A DNA stretch of 64,000 nucleotides from Arenibacter algicola (lineage in GTDB: Bacteria > Bacteroidota > Bacteroidia > Flavobacteriales > Flavobacteriaceae): positions 23,938 through 87,937 of the forward strand of contig NZ_JAHKPO010000025.1 in assembly GCF_018860365.1 (NCBI RefSeq), written 5' to 3'. This document shows positions 17,532-30,570 of the stretch, in pieces. The notes beneath the pieces are model-generated. The model worked only from the letters and a program-made list of their open reading frames with translations, did no database searches and was not told where the DNA came from. A program made the position numbers and the translations under genes. The first letter of the stretch is position 1. Every line of letters begins with the position of its first letter.

Positions 17532-18815
17532 ATGATTCATAAGCTCCTTTTCAAACTTGGTGTCCGACTACGGAATCCATCATTATATAAATATCTCAAT
17601 TTTTTGAAGCAATCGGATGGTTGGTCCAAGGAGGAACTGTTGGAATACCAGCTACATAAATGCAAAGAATTTTTGGAATTCGCCTACGAACACTCGGCAT
17701 TTTACCAAACTACCTTTGATGACTATAATTTTAAGCCCTCAGAACTTAATGACTTGGAACAATTGAAGCAGTTGCCCTCTATTTCCAAGATGACCCTGAT
17801 AAGGTATAACAGACTAATACACTCCAATTACCCCTTTAAAAAATTATTTAAATCCTTAACTTCAGGCACTACCGGTGAGTCCTTGGAGTTCTTAAAAAAT
17901 GAGGAATGGGATTCCTGTACTCGGGCTGCCATGTTTAGGGGATACAGCTGGTATGCTGTGCATCCTGCAGATAAAAATGGGTATCTCTGGGGCTATAACA
18001 TAGACCCAAATAAGGCTCAAAAAATTAAATGGCTAGATCGGCTACAGAACAGATTTAGAATATTTTCCTATAGCCCCGAGGAAATTAAAAATTTCGCCAA
18101 GAATCTAAAGGGCGCTAAATACCTGCACGGATACTCCTCAATGATCTACGAAGTGGCCAAATTGGTGAACAGATCGGGACTAAAAATTGATCATGACCTT
18201 AAAATGATAAAAGGAACCTCCGAAATGATATTTGATGCCTATCAGCAAGAGGTCCAAAAAGCTTTTGGATTAAAAATTTTAAGCGAATATGGCTCTGCAG
18301 AATCCGGTATCATAGCCTTTGAATGCCCAAAAGGGAATATGCATATTGCCATGGAAAATGTTATTGTAGAAGAAGAGGATGGTGAGATCTTGGTGACCAA
18401 TATGTTATCCAAATCGTTTCCAATCATTAGGTACAGACTGGGTGATATGATAGAATTGGCGGGTAAGGATTTTAAATGTAATTGTGGTAGGGCCCATCCT
18501 GTTATTTTAAATATTAACGGACGGGTAGGTGTAAAAATAATCGGAAAAACACAGGAATTTCCAGGAAGGATGATTTACAATGTTATTAAAAACCTGTCCG
18601 TTGAACATGGCATTGTATTAAATTATCAGGCAAGACAGCACATCCAAGGTATTATTGATCTTTATATAGAACAGACTGAGAAAGATTCCCAATGTATATT
18701 GGAAAAGGAATTGAAAAAGTATTTTAAGAATGATATCGATTTTAATATTTTTTATGGACAGAACCTGCACAATATGGAAGAAAAACTAAACGACTTTATA
18801 ACCACCATAGGATAA
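17532..18815 (+). CDS. CapK/PaaK-like adenylate-forming protein, copy 2
   Basis: 427 residues, collinear with copy 1 from first to last residue. LTSGTTGES occupies the AMP-binding loop position (Ser 111), followed by YGSAESG near 255 and CNCGR near 314; all three motifs are intact, so neither copy looks dead. Its stop overlaps the start of the next gene by one base (TAATG), implying translational coupling to the glycosyltransferase. The retained pair suggests two different acyl or sugar targets, or a two-subunit enzyme, rather than a fresh duplication, since silent positions have diverged clearly. Confidence 0.8.
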   Translation: MIHKLLFKLGVRLRNPSLYKYLNFLKQSDGWSKEELLEYQLHKCKEFLEFAYEHSAFYQTTFDDYNFKPSELNDLEQLKQLPSISKMTLIRYNRLIHSNYPFKKLFKSLTSGTTGESLEFLKNEEWDSCTRAAMFRGYSWYAVHPADKNGYLWGYNIDPNKAQKIKWLDRLQNRFRIFSYSPEEIKNFAKNLKGAKYLHGYSSMIYEVAKLVNRSGLKIDHDLKMIKGTSEMIFDAYQQEVQKAFGLKILSEYGSAESGIIAFECPKGNMHIAMENVIVEEEDGEILVTNMLSKSFPIIRYRLGDMIELAGKDFKCNCGRAHPVILNINGRVGVKIIGKTQEFPGRMIYNVIKNLSVEHGIVLNYQARQHIQGIIDLYIEQTEKDSQCILEKELKKYFKNDIDFNIFYGQNLHNMEEKLNDFITTIG

Positions 18816-19591
18816 TGGAACCACATTTAATAAGCATAATAACCCCTGTACATAATTCGGCCCAATTTATTGAAGCAACATTGGATACGGTCTTACAACA
18901 AACCTATACCCACTGGGAAATGATTTTGATCGACGATTGTTCCGAGGACGCATCGGTGGCCATTGTTGAAAAATTTATGCAAAGCGATGCCAGATTTAAA
19001 CTAATAAGGAATTTGGAAAAATCGGGTCCTGGAATTACAAGGAACAAAGGTATTACAGCAGCCCAAGGCCAATTCATTACCTTTTTGGACAGCGATGATC
19101 TTTGGTTCCCCAATTTCTTGGAAACCTCGCTGAACACTTGTTTGGACAACAACTATGAATTTGTATTTTCATCTTATGAGCGAAAGGACGAGAACCTAAA
19201 CCCTTTGATCAGTGATTTTATCGTCCCAAAAAAAGTTACTTATAACGACGTTTTAAAGTCTTGTCCAATATTATGCTCCAGTACGTTTTTAGACATTCGA
19301 CGGATCGGTAAACACTATATGCCCAATTTAAAGAAACGACAGGATTGGTGTCTTTTTCTATCTGTTTTAAAAGAAGTAGAATATGCTCACGGCATTCAAA
19401 AGCCTATGGCAATTTATAGAATGCGAAAGGATTCTATCTCCAGGAACAAACTAAAACTAATCCCATATGTTTGGAAAGTGTATAGGGATGTAGAAAAACT
19501 TAGTTTGATACGATCTTTTTACCTATTAAATTTATGGTCCTTAAATGGATTTAAAAAGTACTACGTAAAAACTCGGATTACCAAAAAATAA
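18815..19591 (+). CDS. Family 2 glycosyltransferase
   Basis: 258 residues. Classical GT2 start SIITPVHNSAQFI near 7-19, LIDDCSED near 39-46, GPGITRNKGI near 70-79, and the DXD equivalent LDSDDLW near 92-98. A short C-terminal part without clear membrane spans ends in basic residues. It should add a sugar during repeat-unit assembly. The one-base overlap with the CapK copy 2 stop ties the two in expression. Confidence 0.9.
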   Translation: MEPHLISIITPVHNSAQFIEATLDTVLQQTYTHWEMILIDDCSEDASVAIVEKFMQSDARFKLIRNLEKSGPGITRNKGITAAQGQFITFLDSDDLWFPNFLETSLNTCLDNNYEFVFSSYERKDENLNPLISDFIVPKKVTYNDVLKSCPILCSSTFLDIRRIGKHYMPNLKKRQDWCLFLSVLKEVEYAHGIQKPMAIYRMRKDSISRNKLKLIPYVWKVYRDVEKLSLIRSFYLLNLWSLNGFKKYYVKTRITKK

Positions 19592-19658
19592 AAGCAATCA
19601 TAATAAAGCAAATTAGTATAATAGCAGAAATAATTAAGGATATTTGCAAATTCCTATT

Positions 19659-19677
19659 AACTCCGGTATGGAGTTTT
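19659..19677 (+). terminator. Small hairpin just upstream of wzc
   Basis: AACTCC (19659-19664) pairs with GGAGTT (19670-19675) around a 5-base loop, followed by TTAAA, 15 bases before the wzc start. The stem is only six pairs and the T-run is short, so it may be a weak attenuator or nothing. Confidence 0.25.
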
Positions 19678-19691
19678 AAATATGAATATAA

Positions 19692-22022
19692 ATGATGAAA
19701 GAATTGCCTAGAAATATAGAGCTTGTTGAAGAGGAGGAATCCTTTACATTAATGGAGAACATTAAGAAATACCTAAGGTATTGGCCTTGGTTTCTCCTTG
19801 CAATAATTGCATGCATTGGTATTGGATATGTTTATATGCGCTATGCTCCGGTTAAATATAATACTGTAGCCAAGATCAAGATTATAGACGACACCAAGGA
19901 AGCCGATATAGCATCTGATGCCCTTGCCCTTTTGAGCAGGAACAATAAGATAAACCTAGAAAATGAAATAGAGGTTTTAAAATCTTACCGTATTCTTAAA
20001 CAAGTGGTAGAAGAGCATCACCTGGACATAGCCTATTATGAGGTGGGCAAAGTTAAATCTACCCAACTATGGGTTGCCCCCTTTATTGTGGAGAAACAAA
20101 TTGAAGCAGATAGTGTTCAAACCCCATTGGTTTACGATATAACCATGGATGCCCAGGGCATGAGAATTACGGATGCAAATGACCAGGTCTTTACCCCAAA
20201 TTTAAAGGAACCCGACTCGCCTACAGCCGGCCTCCCCTTTACAATAAAACTTCGTAATGGTATGGAACCCAAGTTTTACGAGGGCACTAACTTTAGGGTG
20301 GTACTAAACCCTATAAAGAAGGTAATATTTCAATTAATAAACGATATACAAGTACAGGCCACCAGTAAGAGCAGTGAGATTTTATCTTTGTCTTTAATTG
20401 GAGGAAATATTGATAAAAATGAGGCCATTCTAAATACCCTGATCGAGAAATTTAACCGGGACGGGGTATTGGACAGGCAACTGGTGTCTAAACGAACCCT
20501 CGACTTTATAGACGAACGTTTTATATACCTCACCCAGGAGCTGGATTCTATTGAAGGCGGCAAGGAAAGCTTTAAACGTTCCAACAACCTCTCTTATATA
20601 GAAGCAGATGCGGGAGCAAGCTTATTAAAAAAGTCTGAAACGGAGGCCGAGGTAAATAAGTTGGAAAACCAGATTTCTATTTCCATTTTATTAAAGCAAT
20701 CTGTAATCAACCAGATGGATTATGGTCTATTGCCTGCCAATATTGGGCTGGAAAATACAAGTCTTAATACTTTGGTCAGTGACTACAATAAACTCTCGTT
20801 GGATAGGGAGAAATTGTTACAAAACGTGGGTAAGGACCACCCTACCCTAGTTGCCCTTAACGAGCAATTGGAACGTGCCAAGGTCAACATCATTAAATCG
20901 GTGAACATCTATGAAACACAGTTAAAAAATTCGCTTCGTCAATTAAAGGAGGAAGAAAGTCGCGCAGGTTCACAATTTGCCCGTTTGCCGGAAAAGGAAA
21001 AAATGTTGCGTTCCATAGAACGGCAGCAGGACATTAAGGAAAATCTTTTTCTCTTGCTACTTCAAAAACGTGAGGAGGCCGCCATAAGCTACGCCGTAAC
21101 AGCTCCGTCCGTAAAGATTGTAGATTATGGATTGACCAATAGTATCCCGGTATCGCCAAAGAAGATCATTGTGTATGCGCTTTCGTTGATAGCGGGCATG
21201 TTCCTGCCCTTTGTTGTACTGTATATCAGATTTACACTGGATACAAAAATCAGGAGCCGAAAGGATCTGGAAATTTTAAATCCAGAAATCCCTATTGCTG
21301 GAGAAATCCCATTGTTCAAGGGAACCAAAAGCTTTTTGGAAGTCAATGATCGCTCTATTTTGGCAGAATCCTTCAGTATTTTAGGTACTAACCTTAGTTA
21401 CCTCCTGCCCGAAAACAAAGCTAAGGGGGGCCAAGTCATTGCGGTGACTTCCTCTGTTAAAGGCGAGGGAAAAACACTTTTGTCCAGCAATTTATCATTG
21501 GCCTATGCCAGTTTAAATAAAAAGGTTCTTTTGGTCGGTGCCGATTTAAGGAATCCCCAACTACATACCTATTTTAACGGAAATAGCGGTCAAAAAGGCC
21601 TATCCAACTTCCTAAATGACCCTGGTATGAACTGGAAAGACTGCTTGGTAAAAGGTCCCGGCAATAATGGCTCGCTTAATATATGCTTTGGAGGTCCCAT
21701 ACCCCCAAATGCCCCGGAATTGTTATCTAGCAAAGCTTTTGCCCAATTTCTGGAAAACGCAAAACAAGAATTCGATTATATTATATTGGACACCGCTCCT
21801 ACCATGTTGGTCTCGGATACACTTTTAATCTCAAAATTCGCCGATGCCACCCTATTTGTAACTCGTGCCGGCCTAACGGACAAGCGCCTCTTGGATTTCT
21901 CCAAAAGCCTGCACAAAACCAAAAAACTGAAAAACATGGCCTATGTGGTCAACGGTGTGGGCAATGGCAAGGCCAAAGGCTATAACTATGGCTATGGTTA
22001 TGGGTATGGGAGCGAGAAGTAA
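19692..22022 (+). CDS. wzc: Wzc-type polysaccharide co-polymerase and tyrosine autokinase
   Basis: 776 residues. A Wzz domain lies between two membrane segments (about 33-52 and 492-514) and includes a long coiled-coil periplasmic part. The cytosolic BY-kinase follows: Walker A SSVKGEGKT near 585-593, Walker A' VGADLRNPQ near 616, Walker B YIILDTAPT near 697. The C-terminus is a short glycine/tyrosine tail (YNYGYGYGYG) offering four or five tyrosines for autophosphorylation. It controls chain length and export. The last gene of the cluster; no Wza export lipoprotein or Wzb phosphatase is present, so those must be elsewhere. Confidence 0.92.
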   Translation: MMKELPRNIELVEEEESFTLMENIKKYLRYWPWFLLAIIACIGIGYVYMRYAPVKYNTVAKIKIIDDTKEADIASDALALLSRNNKINLENEIEVLKSYRILKQVVEEHHLDIAYYEVGKVKSTQLWVAPFIVEKQIEADSVQTPLVYDITMDAQGMRITDANDQVFTPNLKEPDSPTAGLPFTIKLRNGMEPKFYEGTNFRVVLNPIKKVIFQLINDIQVQATSKSSEILSLSLIGGNIDKNEAILNTLIEKFNRDGVLDRQLVSKRTLDFIDERFIYLTQELDSIEGGKESFKRSNNLSYIEADAGASLLKKSETEAEVNKLENQISISILLKQSVINQMDYGLLPANIGLENTSLNTLVSDYNKLSLDREKLLQNVGKDHPTLVALNEQLERAKVNIIKSVNIYETQLKNSLRQLKEEESRAGSQFARLPEKEKMLRSIERQQDIKENLFLLLLQKREEAAISYAVTAPSVKIVDYGLTNSIPVSPKKIIVYALSLIAGMFLPFVVLYIRFTLDTKIRSRKDLEILNPEIPIAGEIPLFKGTKSFLEVNDRSILAESFSILGTNLSYLLPENKAKGGQVIAVTSSVKGEGKTLLSSNLSLAYASLNKKVLLVGADLRNPQLHTYFNGNSGQKGLSNFLNDPGMNWKDCLVKGPGNNGSLNICFGGPIPPNAPELLSSKAFAQFLENAKQEFDYIILDTAPTMLVSDTLLISKFADATLFVTRAGLTDKRLLDFSKSLHKTKKLKNMAYVVNGVGNGKAKGYNYGYGYGYGSEK

Positions 22023-22960
22023 GGAGTTATAATGTTTAATGTTATAAAGTTGAATGTTCAAGGTTTAAGGTCTAATGCCCGTCACTTCGAGCCTGCCCGG
22101 CCGTAAGGCGGGCCTGCCCGACTTTAGGCGGGTGATTTTATGTAGCGCAGCGCAATAAAATTGTATCGAGAAGACATCGCAGTATTCAGTAAGCAGTGGT
22201 CAGCGGTCAGAGCTCTTTAGGCAAAAGCCAATAGTTTCTGTCTTCAACATTATAAACTAACGTCATTGCGAGCTTGCCTAGCCGTTAGGCAGGCATAGCG
22301 TGGCAATCTGCTTTTTACAGCAAACAGTTTTCAGTAATCAGCAATTAGTATTGAGAAACTAGAATCTGGAGCCTAGACTAAAGATTTGTGTTGAATGTTC
22401 AATGTTGAAAGTTGAAAGTTCAATGCCGTCATTGCGAGCTTGCCTAGCCGTTAGGCAGGCATAGCGCAGCAAGCTGCCCTTACAGTGTACAATTAGCAAT
22501 AAACAAAGTTAAAGTCCTCCCCCTAACCCCCTCCTACTGCAAAAAAGCTGCACAAGCAAGGAGGGGGAATAATTCATTCATAAATACAATATTAGCACCT
22601 GAACAATTCCCCTCTTGGGAGAGCCTCTCCCGCTTTTTCCGCGGGAGGTTAGGGGTGGGTTTTTGACAGGAGCACATTGTGTGTTTCTCAACCTACCCGC
22701 AATCTCTTGGCTCATTCATTAATCCTGCGCTTTCAATCCCTTCCGTCTTCTCCGCCTACCGTCGAAGAATCCACCTTCCCTTAACCAAGGGAAGGAGCCA
22801 TCATTGCTTCGTCGCCGTAGCTCCCAAAGTCCTCCCCCATAACCCCCTCCTACTGCAAAAAAGCTACACAAGCAAGGAGGGGGAACAATACCTGCATAAA
22901 ACATCTTTAACACATCAGAACAAATTCCCTCCCCTTGGGGGAGGGCTAGGGAGGGGTCCA
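22023..22960. repeat. Intergenic repeat field right of the polysaccharide cluster
   Basis: No gene. Contains an incomplete TATCGAGA element at 22078-22172, GTCATTGCGAG elements at 22261-22315 and 22427-22474, CTAG-rich sequence at 22355-22385, the CCCCCTAACCCCCTCC module at 22511-22660, a diverged further copy at about 22820-22955, and a CTTCCCTTAACCAAGGGAAG hairpin at 22782-22801. The plus-strand frame at 22679-22987 is translated repeat. Confidence 0.85.
22511..22649 (+). repeat. Right copy of the 139-bp direct repeat flanking the polysaccharide cluster
   Basis: Same orientation as 5790-5928, two differences by eye over 139 aligned bases, no gaps. The 59 bases at 22373-22431 match 5563-5621 exactly. 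The two pairs have slightly different offsets (16721 and 16810), so the flanks are mosaics rather than one continuous duplication. Confidence 0.85.
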
Positions 22961-22998
22961 AAACAAAAACCCCCATCAATTGCTTGACGGGGGTTTGT
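22961..22998 (-). terminator. Intrinsic terminator of dnaK
   Basis: On the minus strand, AAACCCCCGUCAA pairs with UUGAUGGGGGUUU through a G-U pair that exists only in the minus-strand RNA, around a 4-base loop, followed by a U-rich tract interrupted by one G. It lies 18 bases past the dnaK stop. Confidence 0.85.
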
Positions 22999-23016
22999 TT
23001 ATAGTAAGGGAAGTCC

Positions 23017-26480
<3,464 letters not shown>

Positions 26481-26492
26481 TCCAAAATCAAC

Positions 26493-26500
26493 TATATTTG
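26493..26500 (+). promoter_or_regulatory. -7 element TATATTTG before the metallophosphatase gene
   Basis: TATATTTG matches the Bacteroidota -7 consensus exactly and lies 37 bases before the ATG. The best -33 candidate is only TTA at 26467-26469. Confidence 0.5.
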
Positions 26501-26537
26501 GTTTCAAGAATCAAATAAAAAAGAACACCTCTACCCT

Positions 26538-27452
26538 ATGGCTCTACTTCAAAAAATCAAATTCATCCTAGTCCTGGCAATCCTCATAGGTTGTGGTTCA
26601 AAAGCCCCTAAAGCTGGTTCCAACCAGGACCTGGCCATCGGCATCGTGGCCGACTGCCAGTATTGCCATTGTGAATCCACTCCCTCCCGATTTTATAAAA
26701 ACTCGCCCGTAAAACTGCAAAATGCGGTAGACAGTCTTAACAGCTCGCCCTTGGACTATGCCATTCATTTGGGCGACTTCATTGATCGGGATTTTAGCAG
26801 CTTTGACACCGTTGGACCGATCTGGAACACTTTAAAAACAAAAAAATTCCAAGTATTGGGCAATCACGATTTTAGTGTTGCCGATTCCCTAAAACCCTTG
26901 GTGCCCAACAAAATGAACCTGAAACAACGGTATTACAGTTTTGTGGAACAAAATTGGCGATTCATTGTCCTGGATGGGAACGATCTAAGTTATCAAGGAG
27001 CCATAACTCCGGAAAAGCGGGCACAAACGGACTCCTTATATACCCTGCTGTCCATATCCAAGCCGCCCAACCTTCAAACCTGGAACGGAGGCTTAAGTCT
27101 TGAGCAACTAAAATGGGTGGAAAGCGAATTAATATTGGCCCAAGAGAAAGAGGAGAACGTCGGATTTTATTGTCATTTTCCCGTTCTGGGGGAAGATAAA
27201 GTGCATAGACTATGGAACAGTCCGCAATTTCTTGCCCTTATAGACCAATACCCCAATGTGAAATTCTATTTCAACGGCCATAACCACAACGGCGATTATG
27301 CCGAACGCCATGGGGTACACTACCTTACCTTTAAGGGAATGGTAGACACCCAAAGCACCTCCGCCTTCGCCAAGGTCCGAATTACCAAAGACTCCATTCT
27401 TGTACAAGGGCATGGACGGGAACCTTCCAGAAGTTTAAAAATTAGGGAATGA
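26538..27452 (+). CDS. Metallophosphoesterase lipoprotein, ADP-ribose/CDP-alcohol diphosphatase-like
   Basis: 304 residues. Signal peptide with lipobox ILIGC, Cys 19. Calcineurin-type metal-binding motifs follow in order: ADCQYC near 38-43 (D-x-Q in place of the common D-x-H), GDFIDRD near 80, LGNHDF near 108, YCHFPVL near 214 and NGHNHNGDY near 248. The D-x-Q-Y start plus RFYKNSPVKL is like the Mn-dependent ADP-ribose/CDP-alcohol diphosphatases (ADPRM). It probably hydrolyses a nucleoside-diphosphate-linked or related phosphoanhydride outside the cytosol. It stands alone between two repeat fields. Confidence 0.82.
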   Translation: MALLQKIKFILVLAILIGCGSKAPKAGSNQDLAIGIVADCQYCHCESTPSRFYKNSPVKLQNAVDSLNSSPLDYAIHLGDFIDRDFSSFDTVGPIWNTLKTKKFQVLGNHDFSVADSLKPLVPNKMNLKQRYYSFVEQNWRFIVLDGNDLSYQGAITPEKRAQTDSLYTLLSISKPPNLQTWNGGLSLEQLKWVESELILAQEKEENVGFYCHFPVLGEDKVHRLWNSPQFLALIDQYPNVKFYFNGHNHNGDYAERHGVHYLTFKGMVDTQSTSAFAKVRITKDSILVQGHGREPSRSLKIRE

Positions 27453-27838
27453 AGTGAGAATTTAAATCATGGTGCCTAGTAACTGAACTATCGACTTATA
27501 TTCAAGATTTTAGTTTCAAAGTTTAAGGTTCCAAGTTCAAATCCCAATTAGTCATTAGTACATTACCCCATTGCTACATTTCCTCATTGGTACATTTCCA
27601 CATTAACTCATTTACACATTAATCCATCTTCAAATTATCAAATCAACACATTATCAAATTCATTCATTTCCTCATTAACCCATCTATCGTTTCTCTTTTT
27701 TCTTTACTCTTCGCTTTTGGCTTTTGCCTTCTGGCTTTTGACCAATCCGTCCACAATACCGTAACAATTGCTAATAATCGCCACTACATTTCCCAATAGA
27801 TAATCCTATATTTACCCTAAAAATAAACCTTTTGGAAA
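27453..27838. repeat. Low-complexity spacer before the serine dehydratase gene
   Basis: Mostly CATTAACCCATT and CAAATTATCAAAT-type low-complexity sequence at about 27540-27690 and a CT-rich TCTTTTTTCTTTACTCTTCGC run near 27690-27745 that is almost the same as 26185-26240. A TATATTTA at 27807-27814 is one base off a -7 element and could serve the next gene. Confidence 0.7.
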
Positions 27839-29263
27839 ATGGAATGCATTAGTGTTTTCGACATGCTTAAAATAGGTGTCGGTCCCTCCAGCTCCCATAC
27901 TTTGGGACCATGGCGTGCCGCCGAGCGTTTTATTGGCGAACTACTGGAAAAAAAAATATTCCCTTCCGTTACCCAAATCCAAATAGAAGTATATGGTTCC
28001 CTCTCTCTGACCGGAAAGGGCCACGCCACCGATCTGGCCATTATGTTGGGCCTTACAGGAGCCGACCCGGTCACCATTCCCATAGAAAATATAAGCGGCA
28101 TAATAAAGGAAATTCAAGAAAGCAAGAAGCTCCTATTAAATAATTCCAAAGAAATTCCTTTCGATCCCAAAGTGGATATCATATTTAAAAAAGAATTTTT
28201 GCCCTTTCATGCCAATGGCATGATCTTTAGGGCCAGCTTGGCCAAAGGCAAGCAAATAAAGGAAACCTACTATTCCATTGGCGGAGGCTTTGTTGTTAAA
28301 GAAGAACTTAAACGTTCCAAAAAGAAAATGGAAGTTTTTAAGGCCTTCCCCTTTCCCATAGAAAAGGGAGCGGACCTATTGGCCACTTGCAAAAAAGAAA
28401 ATAAATCCATTTCCGAATTGGTGTTGGAAAATGAACGTTCCCTGCGTTCCGATTCTGAAATAGACCAAGGCCTACAACATATTTGGGACACCATGTTGGA
28501 GTGTATGTACATTGGCTGCCATACCGAAGGGAGTCTGCCCGGTGGGCTCAATGTACGGAGAAGGGCCTATGACACCCACCAAAAATTAAAGGGCGACCTC
28601 CCCTATTCTACCCCTCAGGAATGGCTGCTTACTATTAGAAAGACCGAAGTTAAATTTCGTTCCATCCTCAAATGGGTAAGCTGTTTTGCCCTAAGTGTCA
28701 ATGAGGTAAACGCCTCCTTGGGAAGAGTAGTCACGGCCCCTACCAATGGCAGTGCAGGGGTAATACCGGCCGTACTTATGTACTATATGGTCATAGAAAA
28801 CCACGAGGCCAATTTTGAACACATAAAGCAATTCCTCTTGGTTGCGGGTGAAATTGGCAGTATTTTTAAAAAGGGAGCCACGATTTCCGCGGCCATGGGC
28901 GGTTGTCAGGCCGAAATTGGCGTGTCGTCTGCGATGGCCGCCGCTGCACTGACAGAACTAATGGGCGGTAGCACTGAGCAAGTACTTATGGCCGCAGAAA
29001 TTGCCATGGAGCATCATTTGGGCCTAACCTGTGATCCTATAGGTGGATTGGTACAAATACCTTGTATAGAACGCAACTGCATGGGAGCCATAAAAGCCAT
29101 CAATGCGGCAGAACTGGCGTTGGACTCCGACCCTGCCAATGCAAAAGTGCCCTTGGACAAGGTGGTCAACACCATGTGGGAAACCGCCAAGGATATGAGT
29201 ACCAAGTACAAAGAAACTTCTGAAGGCGGACTGGCCGTTGGGGTGTACCTGAGTGATTGTTAG
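27839..29263 (+). CDS. sdaA: L-serine ammonia-lyase (single-chain, iron-sulfur type)
   Basis: 474 residues, the length of single-chain SdaA proteins. The beta-type domain opens with [17 protein letters not shown] near 4-20; the alpha-type domain carries [14 protein letters not shown] near 299-312, [14 protein letters not shown] near 357-370 and [19 protein letters not shown] near 396-414, holding the conserved cysteines for the [4Fe-4S] cluster. It converts L-serine to pyruvate and ammonia in the cytosol. Not linked to any other serine gene here. Confidence 0.95.
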   Translation: MECISVFDMLKIGVGPSSSHTLGPWRAAERFIGELLEKKIFPSVTQIQIEVYGSLSLTGKGHATDLAIMLGLTGADPVTIPIENISGIIKEIQESKKLLLNNSKEIPFDPKVDIIFKKEFLPFHANGMIFRASLAKGKQIKETYYSIGGGFVVKEELKRSKKKMEVFKAFPFPIEKGADLLATCKKENKSISELVLENERSLRSDSEIDQGLQHIWDTMLECMYIGCHTEGSLPGGLNVRRRAYDTHQKLKGDLPYSTPQEWLLTIRKTEVKFRSILKWVSCFALSVNEVNASLGRVVTAPTNGSAGVIPAVLMYYMVIENHEANFEHIKQFLLVAGEIGSIFKKGATISAAMGGCQAEIGVSSAMAAAALTELMGGSTEQVLMAAEIAMEHHLGLTCDPIGGLVQIPCIERNCMGAIKAINAAELALDSDPANAKVPLDKVVNTMWETAKDMSTKYKETSEGGLAVGVYLSDC

Positions 29264-30400
29264 TACACAGTGGTCCTTAGGCAAAAGCCATTAGCCATTA
29301 GGCAATAGTTTGTGTGTTCATCATTCTGAACTGACGTCATTGCGAGCCTGCCCGGCCGTCAGGCGGGCGCAGCGCGGCAATCTGCTTCTTACAGTGTACA
29401 ATGCTTATGTTTGAAGTATAGTAGTATTGAGAACCTAGAGCCTAGATGTTAGAGCCAAGACATAAGAATTATGTTTAAAGTTGTTTAACTAGATGCTCCT
29501 TCCCCTTGGGAAGGTGGCTTCGACGTAGGAGAAGACGGAAGGGGTAGCCTGGGTGGCAACCTGCTTCTTACAGTGTACAATGAACAATTAGCAATAAACA
29601 ATATTTATGTTCAATGTTTAAAAGTTGAAAGTCGTCACTTCGAGCCTGCCCGGCCGTAAGGCGGGTGATTTTATGAAGCTCAGCGTAATAAAATTGTATC
29701 GAGAAATGAACGGCGTGCAAAAGCCGGTTCTCGATACTAAATGCCTGTCGGCATTTCACTCGAACTGACGATAGAATAAAACCTGTCATTACGAGCTTGC
29801 CTAGCCGTTAGGCAGGCATAGCGTGGCAATCTGCTTCTTACAGTGTACAATGCTTATGTTTGAAGTAAAGCAGTATTGAGAATCTAGAGCCTAAAATCTA
29901 GATGCTAGACTCATTGGCAAAAAACAAAATCCCCTCCTGAGATGAGCCTGTCCCGCTTTTTAGCGGAAGGTTAGGGGTGTGTTTCAACCCAAACTCTATC
30001 AATTGTCTTACACCTAGAATCTGGGCTTTCAAAACCCTCCGTCTTCGCTTATGGCGAAGCCACCTCCCTTCGTCACAAGGGAGGAGCCCTTGCTGTTGTC
30101 ATTGTGAGCCTGCCCGGCCGTCAGGCGGGTGATCCGACAAAGGAGGATTATATCGAAAAGCACTCGAAGTTTACAGTGAACAGTCTTCAGTGGTCAGCGG
30201 CTTCGACCACCGGATGAAATTACGGAGATTGAGAGTAGAAAGAATCTAGACTCTTTTCTCTTGGCTCTTGGCTCTTGGCTCTTAAAAGATGTTTACTTCC
30301 CGGACACCAACTTCATCAATAAACAATTTCATCCCCATTTGAATAGTCGGCCACCAGAAAAATTTCAATTATTCTAACACTTTATTTAAAAATTAAAGAA
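29264..30400. repeat. Repeat field between sdaA and the three-paralog operon
   Basis: No gene. GTCATTGCGAG-type elements at 29334-29390, 29785-29840 and part at 30098-30131; a complete TATCGAGA dyad at 29631-29770; CTAG-rich stretches at 29424-29465 and 29878-29915; CTCCTTCCCCTTGGGAAGG-type and CCCGCTTTTTAGCGG-type modules at about 29490-29560 and 29930-30090; and a tandem CTTGGCT run near 30255-30287. Confidence 0.85.
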
Positions 30401-30423
30401 GAAATGAATAATAAAGTCAATAT

Positions 30424-30437
30424 ATGATGCAAATCAT
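30424..30437. promoter_or_regulatory. TGAT-N4-ATCA palindrome (CRP/FNR-type box)
   Basis: ATGATGCAAATCAT is a perfect 5-bp-arm palindrome with a 4-base centre, the same core as at 1837-1850. It lies 133 bases before the first operon gene. An imperfect -7 element (TTTATTTG, 30473-30480) follows 35 bases later. Function is inferred. Confidence 0.35.
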
Positions 30438-30570
30438 GTAAAATATAGGAAGTCCAATACATTCAAATAAAGTTTATTTGTACAGGGCTGTAATACCTTT
30501 ATTTAATACTTACCTATTAATGATTTCGTTACGGGCCTGCTGTCTATTGCAACCAAAAATATTTAATGAC

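Noticed and set aside
14375..18815. Reading the two CapK-like genes as one gene duplicated recently in tandem
   Set aside because: A different gene lies between them and their DNA differs at many silent and non-silent sites, so the duplication is old or they arrived separately.
22679..22987. 102-codon plus-strand frame right of wzc
   Set aside because: Made of the CCTCCCCC and CTTCCCTTAACC repeat modules and runs through the dnaK terminator.
30478..30570. N-terminal extension of the first three-paralog gene from a TTG codon
   Set aside because: The downstream ATG at 30571 begins a proper lipoprotein signal; the extension would bury it.
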